A stretch of DNA of 31,759 nt. Source: JAVVEG01 sp032251455. Lineage in GTDB: Bacteria > Pseudomonadota > Gammaproteobacteria > Pseudomonadales > Pseudohongiellaceae. Of this stretch, positions 14,784-23,635 are shown piece by piece. The stretch's first letter is position 1. Every line of letters begins with the position of its first letter. The position numbers and the translations under genes are program-made. Where the stretch lies: contig JAVVEG010000024.1 in assembly GCA_032251455.1 (NCBI GenBank), positions 1 to 31,759 on the forward strand, written 5' to 3'. Below the pieces are notes generated by a model. The model did no database searches. It was not told where the DNA came from and saw only the letters and a list, made by a program, of their open reading frames with translations.

Positions 14784-15118
14784 TCTCTACGTGTGAGTAC
14801 ACATAACAGCCTGTTTATGGGATCTTCGACCTTATAATACTTCTTGGCAAGCTTACTTTATAAATTTTGGTTTGAAAAATATTTTTCTTAACTACTTGAA
14901 AACGAATCATATATTCATAGACTGTTCTGAGGAGGAATTGTTCGAGGGTAAAGTACTGTTTGAAGTACCTGCCAAACTGGAGCAAGAACATATTAACTCC
15001 AGGAATGAGGTTTTTCATGAATCCATTGCGTCTTTCATGCGGGCATGCAATGACAGTAAGCGTACTATCCATCCCTATTGTTATTGGGTGAACGTTTCAT
15101 AACTCAGCATGATCGGTG
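14784..15118. other. AT-rich stretch with one doubtful ORF
   Basis: The only candidate is 14872-15102 (+), 76 residues from a TTG without a clear ribosome binding site, with no recognisable pattern. A minus-strand frame (14815-15072) is equally unconvincing. The ORF's TAA overlaps CATAAC (15099-15104), which pairs with GTTATG (15119-15124). Confidence 0.4.
14802..14812. repeat. 11-bp inverted repeat, right end
   Basis: CACATAACAGC, exact complement of the left copy at 14222-14232. Confidence 0.5.
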
Positions 15119-15733
15119 TTATGTTGAGGCACGTAGCTCTACCATGGCTGCAGAAAGGACTCGTATGGAAGAGCGCATCAACAAGCAGACGAGACCCAGT
15201 GCAATCACAATATCGGGCCAGCCCGACCCGGTGAACCAGACTGCTACAGCCGCCACAAAAACCGACAGATTGGAGGCGATGTCGTTCCGTGAGCACTCCC
15301 ACACGGAACTCATGTTGACATCCTCGTGACGATGCCGCCAAAGTAAATAAAGGCAGAGTGAGTTTGCCGCCAGACCAAGAAGACTGAAGGTCCCCATGAT
15401 CTCAAAGACAGGCACGCCCGGAACCAAAACCTTGTAGATAATCTGGGCAATCACGGCACAAGCAGCCAGGAATATCAAACCGCCCTTGAACAGGGCAACT
15501 CTGGCCTTTACAGCGGTGTCTCTGGACACGGCGTACAAGCTGAGACCATAAGTCAAAGCATCCCCAAAGTTATCAAGGCTGTCGGCGAACAGTGCGCTTG
15601 ACTGGCCATAGAATGCGGCCAGCACAATAACCAGAAACATGGCGGCATTTATACCGAGCACAATTTGCAGTGTGCCCCGCTGCCTGTCGCGAAGAGCCTC
15701 TATTGCGCAATTGTCATCGCAGCAAGCACTCAT
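15119..15733 (-). CDS. Cation-diffusion-facilitator-like transporter lacking the C-terminal domain
   Basis: 204 residues. The N-terminus has a Cys cluster, ACCDDNC, a possible soft-metal ligand. About six hydrophobic segments follow. The second carries ADSLDNFGD, a DxxxD pair where CDF exporters bind metal, and the fifth carries WECSRNDIASN, giving CxxxD where many CDFs have HxxxD. The protein ends after the last helix, so the ~80-residue cytoplasmic domain of FieF/ZitB is absent. This matches a short, widespread 'cation transporter' family in proteobacteria. It probably exports a divalent metal such as zinc or cadmium using proton exchange. Its neighbour at 15786, 52 bases upstream on the same strand, may be co-transcribed. 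Confidence 0.85.
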   Translation of the reverse strand: MSACCDDNCAIEALRDRQRGTLQIVLGINAAMFLVIVLAAFYGQSSALFADSLDNFGDALTYGLSLYAVSRDTAVKARVALFKGGLIFLAACAVIAQIIYKVLVPGVPVFEIMGTFSLLGLAANSLCLYLLWRHRHEDVNMSSVWECSRNDIASNLSVFVAAVAVWFTGSGWPDIVIALGLVCLLMRSSIRVLSAAMVELRAST

Positions 15734-15785
15734 TCAACAAACCTCACCGTTAAACCCCGATAACACTTGCAGTTCTCTGTTGCGG

Positions 15786-16142
15786 TTAACCAATAATCTC
15801 ATACCCCAGACCAATCTGGATGATGGTGATGCCATACAAGAGCAGGCTGGCCAGCAAGGCAGCGATGATGATCAGCCTGATTGTCCTGGGCGGAGTGGCC
15901 AGGCGCAGCATGCCCGCCTCGATCAGGATGAGGGTGGCGGCGAACAGCATGGCGATACCCGAGGCCAGGGCGGCATGTCCCCAGAATTCACCCAGGTGTC
16001 GCAAGCCATACCAGAGCACATTCCACAGGCCCAGCAACAAGACGGCCACCCCGATGCCCTGGCGCAGAGGCTTCGACAAACGGTTGACGGCGAACAGGGC
16101 AATGGCGCCGAATAACATGGCAAAAGTGACAACGGTTCCCAC
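15786..16142 (-). CDS. Small four-helix membrane protein, unknown
   Basis: 118 residues with four hydrophobic segments (~1-18, ~28-45, ~57-75, ~88-112), very little loop and no recognisable domain. It starts with GTG, supported by GAGGAG 8 bases upstream on the minus strand. It precedes the metal transporter gene by 52 bases, so the two may form an operon, and it may assist or be regulated with that transporter. A 12-bp perfect palindrome lies ~135 bp upstream of the start. Function unknown. Confidence 0.72.
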   Translation of the reverse strand: MGTVVTFAMLFGAIALFAVNRLSKPLRQGIGVAVLLLGLWNVLWYGLRHLGEFWGHAALASGIAMLFAATLILIEAGMLRLATPPRTIRLIIIAALLASLLLYGITIIQIGLGYEIIG

Positions 16143-16473
16143 AGGTTTATCTCCTCAATCAATTTCAGCAGTTTCGTAATTTGATGATCAAACCTTCATC
16201 GGCTGCGTTGTGGTCGGCACAGACATCGGCAAAGACCAGAGTGACCATAGACTTATTCAGAGATTCCTTAATAACAGTTGCAACTGAATATAACATTGTC
16301 ATGGCCAAAAATCGTCACGGCTGTACATTCCTGCCCGCAGCGGCTAAATTGGCTGAAAACCTGTATGGAGACTGCATGACAGCACCGAACCCTTTCGTCC
16401 CGAAAATGCATGGCTTGCGCTTTTGCGCAAGTAATCCACAGCTCCCAGCCCGCAACGGCAAGCGGTGTGGCCG
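16143..16473. other. Divergent intergenic region with two dyads
   Basis: This 331-base region separates the minus-strand membrane/metal genes from the plus-strand diguanylate cyclase. It holds a 12-bp perfect palindrome CAGTTGCAACTG (16275-16286) next to AT-rich ATATAACA sequence, and a 7-bp hairpin CTTGCGC-TTTT-GCGCAAG (16414-16431) 42 bases before the cyclase ATG. Either could be an operator. No gene is supported. Confidence 0.55.
16275..16286. promoter_or_regulatory. 12-bp palindrome upstream of the small membrane protein gene
   Basis: CAGTTGCAACTG is a perfect palindrome, flanked by AT-rich sequence that could hold a promoter for the minus-strand genes. Candidate operator; no regulator gene is adjacent. 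Confidence 0.35.
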
Positions 16474-17622
16474 ATGATGGAGCTGGACATCGCCACGCTG
16501 TCATTGACTTTTATCAGCCTTGGGCTCACCTCCATTGTCGTTCTGTTCCTGATCTGGCGCATCAATCGGGATATGCCAGGTGTATTTTTCTGGCTGCAGG
16601 GCAGCCTGTTCTCATTGCTTTCCTCGCTGTCGCTGTTGCTGAATGCCCAACTCGTCCTGCCGGAAGGGCTGGCACCGTTGATCAGTAATTCCCTCAGTCT
16701 GACCGGCAGCATGTTGCTTATGGAAGGCAGTTTGCGCTTCCGGGGGTTTTATTCACTGCGGCGCTGGCTTTTCCTGCTTGCCTTGATACCGGTTTTTATT
16801 GCGGCCTCCTGGATTAACCGCTTCGATGCTACTGCACGCTACCTGTTTCATGATTCGGTGACCATGCTCTTTCTTTTCACCGCCACCCTTGCCCTGGTGT
16901 GGCGGCCAGGCAGCCGGGAAGAAATCTATGCCAATGCCCTGGCAGCGATTGGTGCCACCCTGATGACGCTTGCCGTGAGTGTGCGCTGGTTGCTGTCCCT
17001 GCGTGGAAGCCAACTCGTGCTGGCGGGAACCGACTCGTTGGCGACACAGTGGTATCTGTTTGCAGGTACCTTGTTCTATATGGTCTGGGTATTTGGTATC
17101 AGTGTGGCCTGTTATTCGCGCTCGCGACAGCAAGTGATGCAGCTGGCGCGGGAGGATTCACTGACCGGCTTGCCGAACCGGCGCAGTATCGATGAGCATC
17201 TTGACCAGGCGTTGGCTGAAAACAGACGTGATGGGGTGCAGTTTGCGGTGATTCTGATTGATATCAATGAATTCAAACAGGTCAACGACCGCTATGGACA
17301 TAGTGCCGGGGATCTGGTGTTGCAAGGAGTTGCCGAGCGCCTGCGAGCGCTGGTGCGCGAGGCCGATTTTGCCGGACGCCTGGGCGGTGATGAATTCATT
17401 CTCATTGCCCGCCCGGTCGATACGGAGCAGACCCTGATGCAGATTCTTGCCCGTTTGCGCCAGGGTCTGGAAGGGGGAGTGGCAGTGCCTGGGGGCAATT
17501 TCCAGATACAGGTCAGTATGGGTGCCGCGCTGTGCCGGCGCGATGGGGAAACGCCAGATCAGTTACTGGGCAAGGCAGACGCAAGGATGTATCAGGACAA
17601 GGCACAAAACAGTCCTGGCTGA
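16474..17622 (+). CDS. Membrane diguanylate cyclase (GGDEF)
   Basis: 382 residues from the ATG at 16474; a GTG 9 bases earlier is possible, and neither has a strong ribosome binding site. About seven hydrophobic segments occupy ~1-210. The GGDEF domain (~220-380) begins LAREDSLTGLPNRRSID, has FKQVNDRYGHSAGD and the intact active-site motif GGDEF at 304-308. An RxxD inhibitory site (Arg295, Asp298) lies five residues upstream, so product inhibition by c-di-GMP is expected. It makes c-di-GMP from two GTP at the inner membrane. The N-terminal seven-helix part has no named domain I can see. It is monocistronic, ending 23 bases before the convergent SulP gene. Confidence 0.93.
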   Translation: MMELDIATLSLTFISLGLTSIVVLFLIWRINRDMPGVFFWLQGSLFSLLSSLSLLLNAQLVLPEGLAPLISNSLSLTGSMLLMEGSLRFRGFYSLRRWLFLLALIPVFIAASWINRFDATARYLFHDSVTMLFLFTATLALVWRPGSREEIYANALAAIGATLMTLAVSVRWLLSLRGSQLVLAGTDSLATQWYLFAGTLFYMVWVFGISVACYSRSRQQVMQLAREDSLTGLPNRRSIDEHLDQALAENRRDGVQFAVILIDINEFKQVNDRYGHSAGDLVLQGVAERLRALVREADFAGRLGGDEFILIARPVDTEQTLMQILARLRQGLEGGVAVPGGNFQIQVSMGAALCRRDGETPDQLLGKADARMYQDKAQNSPG

Positions 17623-17644
17623 GCAGGATGTTTTTTGCACCCTC

Positions 17645-19417
17645 CTATACTGGAAGACTGGTTTCCGCGCGCTGAGCATCCCACTGAAGCGCCACCGCCC
17701 TGGCTCTTCCCCGGGTCTTGCAGTAGCTCAACATTCGCTTGTTCTTGCGTATGCCTGCACGACGCAGCTTGACGATTATCCGTGTCGGCAAGCCCAGCAG
17801 AATCAGGCCAATATGCGCCCGGTTCATATCAGCTATCAGGGTTTGCAGGGTTCTGATGGCAGTTCCATCCATGCTGGGCACATCGTGCATATCGATGATA
17901 ATGGTCTGGATGTGAGGGTCGACGATGTGCAGAGATCTGAGTGCTTTTTCAGCGACGCCGAAGAACAAAGGGCCATTGATGTCGTAGATGGCAACGCTCG
18001 CGGGAAGCCCCGTCATGGCAGTATCGTGGGCCGGGTCGATGCGATCGGTTTGGGTCAGCAGGGCCATGCGCCTGATGAACAGGGCGGCGGCAAGCCCAAT
18101 ACCTACGCCTACCGCCAGCACCATATCGAAGAGAACAGTGAGGCCAAAACAGGTGACCAGTATGGCCACGTCTCCAGCCGGGGACGAGCGCAGAGTATGC
18201 AGGAAGTGCCTGGCCTCACTCATATTCCAGGCGACGATGAGCAGCAGGGCCGCCAGGGCTGCCATCGGCACCAGGCCCAGCAGTTCTGCCAGGGCAATCA
18301 CTGCCAGTAAAACCACTATCGAGTGCACCACGGCTGCCAGCGGGGAGCGGGCACCGCTGCGGATATTGGTTGCCGTGCGGGCAATGGCGGCAGTGGCTGT
18401 GATGCCACCAAAAAGCGGCGCGATGATGTTGCCCAGGCCCTGACCGATCAGTTCCGCATTGGGGTCATGCCGGGTTCTGGTCAGGCCATCGGCAACCACC
18501 GCACACAGCAGGGACTCGATGGCTCCGAGCATTGCGATCGCAAAGGCCGGGCCCAGCAGTGTGCGTATCAAACCGAAATTTACCGCCAGCGGTTCTCCAT
18601 TCGGGCCAGGCAATAACCAGGGCAGCATGAACCCTGGAGCTATCGCAGGAATACCGGCTCCGGTCAGACCCTGTGCCTCCCAGGTAAAGCGCGAGGCGAT
18701 GGTTGCCACCACCGGGCCTGAATCCGTACCCGGCAGCCAGTGATTGGCGGCATATGCGACAAGGGCTCCGGCAATCAGGCCGATGAGCGGGGCGGGGATG
18801 GGAATGTGAAGACGTGGCCAGAGCAACATGAAGGTCAACGTGAACACGCCAATGCCCAGTTCGAAAGGGTTGAGTGAGGGGAGTACGCTGATAATTCGCA
18901 CCAGGTTGTCGACAAAATGCGCGCTGAGCTGCCCTGTGTCCAGCCCCAGGAAATCAGGAATCTGCAGCACGGCGATCACTACCGCAATGCCAGCGGTAAA
19001 ACCCAGCACCACGGGATAGGGGATGAATTCAATCAGGCGTCCCATGCGGGTCAACCCGAGAATCAAAAGAATGACACCAGCCATCATGGTGGCAAGCAGC
19101 AGCCCACCCAGTCCATATTGTTGAACAATCGGAAAAAGGATGGCGACAAAGGCTGCAGTGGGTCCGGACACATTGAAACGGGAGCCCCCGGTCAGCGCAA
19201 TAAGGGCGCCTGCCACAATGGCGGTATAAAGCCCGTGCTGAGGGGGCACGCCTGTGGCAATGGCCAGGGCCATCGATAAGGGCACGGCGACAGTGCCAAT
19301 GGTCAGGCCTGCCATTACATCCCGGCGCAGATCGGCCAGGCCATATCCTTCTCGCCAGGCTGAACGCAGACCTGCAGCGACAGGGGGAAAAGTCAGCGGT
19401 GTGGGGAGGTGCGCCAT
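17645..19417 (-). CDS. SulP-family anion transporter with STAS domain (DauA-like)
   Basis: 590 residues. The N-terminal region, RRDVMAGLTIGTVAVPLSMA then PPQHGLYTAIVAG, is the SulP signature; FNVSGPTAAFVA and a dozen or so hydrophobic segments follow to ~445. A STAS domain is at ~465-565 (PASVAIYDINGPLFFGVAEK, IIIDMHDVPSMDGTAI). SulP proteins move sulfate, bicarbonate or, for E. coli DauA (YchM), C4-dicarboxylates; the substrate here is unknown. Its ribosome binding site is weak. The C-terminal ~30 residues are Arg-rich. It is convergent with the cyclase gene and divergent from the RHH gene. Confidence 0.93.
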   Translation of the reverse strand: MAHLPTPLTFPPVAAGLRSAWREGYGLADLRRDVMAGLTIGTVAVPLSMALAIATGVPPQHGLYTAIVAGALIALTGGSRFNVSGPTAAFVAILFPIVQQYGLGGLLLATMMAGVILLILGLTRMGRLIEFIPYPVVLGFTAGIAVVIAVLQIPDFLGLDTGQLSAHFVDNLVRIISVLPSLNPFELGIGVFTLTFMLLWPRLHIPIPAPLIGLIAGALVAYAANHWLPGTDSGPVVATIASRFTWEAQGLTGAGIPAIAPGFMLPWLLPGPNGEPLAVNFGLIRTLLGPAFAIAMLGAIESLLCAVVADGLTRTRHDPNAELIGQGLGNIIAPLFGGITATAAIARTATNIRSGARSPLAAVVHSIVVLLAVIALAELLGLVPMAALAALLLIVAWNMSEARHFLHTLRSSPAGDVAILVTCFGLTVLFDMVLAVGVGIGLAAALFIRRMALLTQTDRIDPAHDTAMTGLPASVAIYDINGPLFFGVAEKALRSLHIVDPHIQTIIIDMHDVPSMDGTAIRTLQTLIADMNRAHIGLILLGLPTRIIVKLRRAGIRKNKRMLSYCKTRGRARAVALQWDAQRAETSLPV

Positions 19418-19651
19418 GAGGCTAAAGTCATGCTCGGAGAATGGGTGAGCTCAATAAGAAAGCCACCAAAAATAATGCCAATCAAATTAACATATAGTTA
19501 CCATAGTAGCAATAAATAGAAACACAGACAGCCAAGGGCAAAAGCGGCGATATGCGACCTTTCTCTTGTCATGTTGCTGACTTGTGATGAATTGTTGCAG
19601 CCAGCATGGCTTCCCATTACCATCTGATGCTGATACAGACGGAGCATGCCC

Positions 19652-19870
19652 ATGGAAAAGAAAACAGCACGGTTGACCTTGCTGATAGACCCGCACAAGA
19701 AGCGGGCCTTTGAGCAGTTGTGTGCGGCACAGGATTTGACACCCTCCCAGGTTGTCCGCCAGTTGATCCGCAACTATCTGCACAGCCATGGCGTCGAGTA
19801 CCAGAGCGGTTCAGCCCGCGTGGCTGCAGCATCCAACAGAGCAGGCAATCCAGAAAGGGGACATTTGTGA
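19652..19870 (+). CDS. Ribbon-helix-helix DNA-binding protein
   Basis: 72 residues from the ATG at 19652; GGAG is 7 bases upstream of this ATG but only 1 base from an earlier ATG at 19646, which decides the start. Residues ~4-42 (TARLTLLIDPHKKRAFEQL, then TPSQVVRQLIRNYL) form one beta strand and two helices, the CopG/Arc-type RHH fold that binds DNA as a dimer. The tail is short and basic-polar. Its stop overlaps the GTG start of the dehalogenase gene by four bases (GTGA), so the two are co-translated. It is probably an autoregulator of this pair, by analogy with other RHH proteins. Confidence 0.82.
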   Translation: MEKKTARLTLLIDPHKKRAFEQLCAAQDLTPSQVVRQLIRNYLHSHGVEYQSGSARVAAASNRAGNPERGHL

Positions 19871-20805
19871 AACATTATTTCAGTCGATTCATCACCGCGT
19901 TGAGCAGTCTTTTCCTGTTGCAGGGTCAGGCCGTCGGCCAGGCAGACAACAAACCCATATCGGCCGATTTCCCCTATCAAGCCCATTTCGTCGAAGTACT
20001 GGGTTCGCGCATGCATTATGTGGATGAAGGTCAGGGCGACCCGATCCTGTTTCTGCATGGCAACCCGACTTCCTCGTACCTGTGGCGCAACATCATTCCC
20101 TATGCAGCCGAACACGGCCGTGCCATCGCGGTGGACCTGATCGGCATGGGCAAATCCGACAAACCCGATATCGAATACAGTTTCCTGGATCATGTGCGTT
20201 ATATCGAAGGGTTCATCGAGGCCCTGAACCTGCAGAATATCACCCTGGTCATTCATGATTGGGGCTCAGGTATCGGTTTTCAGTACGCCAGCCAGCACGA
20301 GGATAACGTCAGGGCGATTGCCTTCATGGAAGCGATTTACCGGGAGCGCGACAGCATGGGCGCCCTGTTCGATCAATTCCGTACCCCCGAGACAGGCTGG
20401 CAGTTGCTGGTTGAACAGAATGTCTTCATTGAGCAGGTGCTGCCGGGCTCGGTGGTCAGAGGCCTGACCGAAGAAGAGATGACGGCCTACCGGGCACCTT
20501 TTCTGGAACCAAGCAGCCGTAAACCGATCTGGAAATGGCCCAATGAGCTGCCCCTTGGCGGACATCCGGCAGAGACAGTTGCGGCGATCAATGCCTATCA
20601 GGGCTGGCTGGTGAACAGCAGCCTGCCCAAGTTGCTGTTCACCGCCGAGCCCGGCGTACTGATTACCCCGCAGGACGCTGACTGGTTGCGCCAGAACCTG
20701 AAAAACCTGCGTGTTGTTGACATCGGCCCGGGACGGCATTACATCCAGGAAGATAATCCTCACAAGATAGGGGAAGAACTGGCCCGCTGGTATCAGTCAC
20801 TTTAA
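19867..20805 (+). CDS. dhaA: Exported haloalkane dehalogenase, HLD-II type
   Basis: 312 residues from a GTG start, supported by AAAGGGG ~7 bases upstream and by the signal peptide that follows (HYFSRFITALSSLFLLQG to AVGQA). An alpha/beta hydrolase with the haloalkane dehalogenase layout: HGNPTSSYLWRN with halide-stabilising Asn66, nucleophile Asp131 with Trp132 in IHDWGSG, acid Glu155 in FMEAIY (24 residues after the nucleophile, as in DhaA) and His291 in GPGRHYIQEDNP. It should hydrolyse haloalkanes to alcohol and halide. The leader implies periplasmic location, unlike classical cytoplasmic DhaA. Four-base overlap with the RHH gene suggests regulation by that protein. Confidence is high for the family; natural substrate unknown. 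Confidence 0.93.
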   Translation: MKHYFSRFITALSSLFLLQGQAVGQADNKPISADFPYQAHFVEVLGSRMHYVDEGQGDPILFLHGNPTSSYLWRNIIPYAAEHGRAIAVDLIGMGKSDKPDIEYSFLDHVRYIEGFIEALNLQNITLVIHDWGSGIGFQYASQHEDNVRAIAFMEAIYRERDSMGALFDQFRTPETGWQLLVEQNVFIEQVLPGSVVRGLTEEEMTAYRAPFLEPSSRKPIWKWPNELPLGGHPAETVAAINAYQGWLVNSSLPKLLFTAEPGVLITPQDADWLRQNLKNLRVVDIGPGRHYIQEDNPHKIGEELARWYQSL

Positions 20806-20876
20806 TTGCCGTGACTGCTGTGGCAGGTGCATAAGCCGCAGCAGCACCGATTTATTGTTTAACCAGGAGAATGATC

Positions 20877-21464
20877 ATGGTACAGATTACCCGTATGTCC
20901 CTCTTGTTGATGTTGCTGGCTCTCCCTGTAGGGATAAGCCAGGCCCAGACGCCAGACCAGGCTTTTACCTTGAGCATCGATGCCTTCGAGGATGGTGCTG
21001 ATATCCCGGTCCGGTACAGCCAGGCGGCTGAAGGGGCTGCCCCTGGAGGCGGTACCTCGCCTGCCTTGCGCTGGCATAATGTGCCAGAGGGCACCCGCAG
21101 CTTTGTCGTCAATATGCTGGATCTTGATTTTGCCCCGGCCCGGGGAGCAAGGCCGCAGGCGCACTGGGTAGTCTGGAACATTCCCGGTACCGCGACCGGG
21201 CTGGATGAGGATCAGCCTGCCGGTGAACGCCTGCCCAACGGTGCCTGGCAGATCAGTGCCACCGGCCGTGTCTACAGAGGGCCAGGTGCCCCGGCTTCAC
21301 GTCCACGCCATCATTATCTGTTCGAGGTCTATGCTCTGGATACTGAACTGAGCGTTCTGCCGACTGATGATCCACTGCAGACCCGGGATGCAGTCATGGC
21401 AGCGATGGAAGGGCATGTGCTGGCCAAATCGGTGTATCTGGGACGCTTCCATCGCCCGCAATGA
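20877..21464 (+). CDS. Exported PEBP-family protein (YbhB/YbcL, Raf-kinase-inhibitor-like)
   Basis: 195 residues from the ATG at 20877; AGGAG lies 7 bases upstream, while the ATG at 20871 sits too close to it. The signal peptide ends near GISQAQT. The body has the PEBP ligand-pocket features: TSPALRWHNVPEGTRSFVV, the DLDF loop, HWVVWNIPG and, near the end, HHYLFEVYALD. Bacterial members (YbhB/YbcL) have no agreed role; some are periplasmic. It follows the dehalogenase gene by 71 bases and ends one base before the convergent PQQ-propeller gene. Confidence 0.9.
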   Translation: MVQITRMSLLLMLLALPVGISQAQTPDQAFTLSIDAFEDGADIPVRYSQAAEGAAPGGGTSPALRWHNVPEGTRSFVVNMLDLDFAPARGARPQAHWVVWNIPGTATGLDEDQPAGERLPNGAWQISATGRVYRGPGAPASRPRHHYLFEVYALDTELSVLPTDDPLQTRDAVMAAMEGHVLAKSVYLGRFHRPQ

Positions 21465-21465
21465 C

Positions 21466-23455
21466 TTATTCCGAGGTTTCTCCGTTTGACGGGCGCGGGC
21501 GAAAAGCCAGCAGCACATTGCCATTTTGCTGCCGGAAGCGCTCATAGCCGGAGCCGATGAACAGCATGCCAGCACCCGCCGCAACGGAATGCGCATCGAT
21601 GGAGCCTCCGCGTGCATCAACGCCATTGACCGTCTGGAATACTTGCGAAGAATCGAAACGGAACAGCACGCTGCCATCAGTGCCATCGAAGATGAACAGG
21701 CGCCCATCGGTATTGCCTGCGACTAGCGCACCATCGATGACCAGGGGCATGGCGGAAAAGCCGTATTTTTCCTGACAGGTGGCGACCAGGCCCTGACGGC
21801 CGTTGCTGCAATCCGGCGTTGCCCGAAATTCCCATAAAGCCTCCCCGCTGCCCAGATCAAAGGCATAGACACCGGCATTGACCATGTCATCAGTCATCGA
21901 GGCGAAGTGCGGGTCATTGATGGGCATGAAGACGCGGCTGCCATCGATGGCAACGCCCCAGTGGTTGCCGCCCAGCGCGCTGCCCGTGCCGATACGCTGC
22001 TGCCAGATCAGGCTGCCATCCTCCGGGTTGAGTGCCCACAGGTGTCCCGATTTCTGTCCGGCGACCAGAACCTCCCGGCCATCTGCCAGCGTAACCGGGA
22101 TGGCAGCACCGCCAAAATCCCAGTCCTTGATGATGCTCTCACTGGCATCCGGGCAATTGGGGCCATGGTTTCTGCCGCCGCAGGCCGCGTTCCAGACATC
22201 ATTCGCAATGGCCTGGAAACGCCAGACCTGCTCGCCTGTTTCAACATTCAGGGCGATGATGGCATTGCTGGTATCGGTTGCCGGCAGGGAAGTGTTCTCG
22301 CCGGTGGTGACATAGAGGTAGCCACGTTTTTCATCCAGGCTGGGGCTGGACCAGACCGGTGCTCCGGAAGGCCCCTTGAGCCGTGTGCCGACAGCGTTCA
22401 GTTTTCCGGTGTATTCGGCGGCTGGCATGGTGACCCAGGTCCAGCGTCTTGCCCCGGTGCTGGCATCGAGGCTGATCACAGCGCCACGGCCATCGCAGCA
22501 TTCATGCAGAGGGTCTCCGCCACGGGTTACCCCGGAGGCGGAGACGGGAACGATGATGTGTTGCCGGTAGGACAGGGGGGCTCCGGTCAGGCGGGTGGCC
22601 ACACCAGTATCTATGGCGCCAGAGACGAGCCAGAGCTGTTCGCCATTGCTGGCATCGATGGCATGAACGCGGGCTTCCTCATCAGTGACTATCAGTGGGC
22701 GGACGCCATTGGGCAGTGGCTCGGCCAGTGTCGCTGAACTGCGCAGGGGTGCACCGGCATCATAGGCCCACTTCAGACAGCCGGATTCGGTATCCAGTGC
22801 CAGTACTTTGCCGGAAGCCCCGGCAGGATAGAACAGGGTGGAGCCGGCAATCGCAGGGGCCGAACGCAGGCCTGCTACTCCCGGTATGCCGAACGCCCAG
22901 GCCAGTTCCAGCCCGGCCAGATCAGTCTTGTTCAGCCCGGCCTGTTCGGCAGTCAGCTTGCGCGAAAAGCGTTTGTCGCCACCTGCGGCAGGCAGCGCCA
23001 CGGTATTGAAATCGACCCTGGCTTCAGCTGCACTGCAGAGATTGGCCGTCAACCACTCGTCGCTGACCTTGTCTGCTGCCAGAAAATCAATCACCGCAGT
23101 GCGCTGTGCTATGCTCAGGCCGCTTGCCTGTGCGGACATGATGCCCTGGCTCAGGGTAAAATGCAGGCTCTCGGCCGTCATCGCCTGCAGGGTTTCCAGG
23201 CTGGCTGCGCGCGGATCAGTGCCGTCATGACACAGGGCGCAGACATTCTCGTAAACAGNNNNNNNNNNNNNNNNNNNNNNNNNNNNNNNNNNNNNNNNNN
23301 NNNNNNNNNNNNNNNNNNNNNNNNNNNNNNNNNNNNNNNNNNNNNNNNNNNNNNNNNNAGGCCAGCAGACAGACAGAAAGCCCGATCAACACATGGGTGA
23401 CAGCAGACAGGGGAGAGCGAGGGGCTTGAAAAACTTGAGAAAATTGAGTCGGCAT
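21466..23455 (-). CDS. Cytochrome c / PQQ-type beta-propeller dehydrogenase, split by assembly gap
   Basis: The gene runs from a likely ATG at 23455 (signal peptide with LSAVTHVLIGLSVCLLA) through the N gap to a stop at 21466. Just after the gap the minus strand encodes VYENVCALCHDGTD, a haem c site CxxCH, then GIMSAQ as a possible axial-Met region. The rest (~550 residues) is a propeller of repeats such as LALDTESGCLKW, HAIDASNGEQLW, IALNVETGEQVW and YAFDLGSGEALW, as in quinoprotein dehydrogenases. Haem domain first and propeller second resembles polyvinyl-alcohol-dehydrogenase-type enzymes, periplasmic alcohol oxidases. With exactly 100 N the two parts are out of frame, so the gap length is a placeholder. 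An ATG at 23181 inside the gene is not the start. Confidence 0.85.
23259..23358. other. Assembly gap (100 N)
   Basis: Exactly 100 N characters, a conventional scaffold placeholder. It interrupts the signal peptide-haem domain junction of the cytochrome/PQQ gene. Confidence 0.99.
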
Positions 23456-23635
23456 AGAGAGATCACCTGTATTTTTATTGCTGGGGCAGCCGAATCGCCA
23501 GCGGGGTCTGTGAACTGGGGTATCTGTACAGAGTAAAACAGAAATTTTGATTCTGTGCCAGCAGGCAAGGCAGAACAAGGCTGGCAGTGGCTACGGTATC
23601 GCCAGAGAGTAAAAGAGAGTAAATCAGGACATTTT

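Noticed and set aside
16411..16426. Sigma-54-like TGGCTTGCGCTTTTGC before the diguanylate cyclase
   Set aside because: The GG to GC spacing is one base too long and TGGCA is broken; sigma-54 spacing is strict. The sequence is better explained by the hairpin at 16414-16431.
17447..18310. Long plus-strand open frame of 287 codons
   Set aside because: It overlaps the GGDEF gene's end and lies antisense to the SulP gene; it reads as Gln/His/Gly-rich nonsense typical of an antisense shadow.
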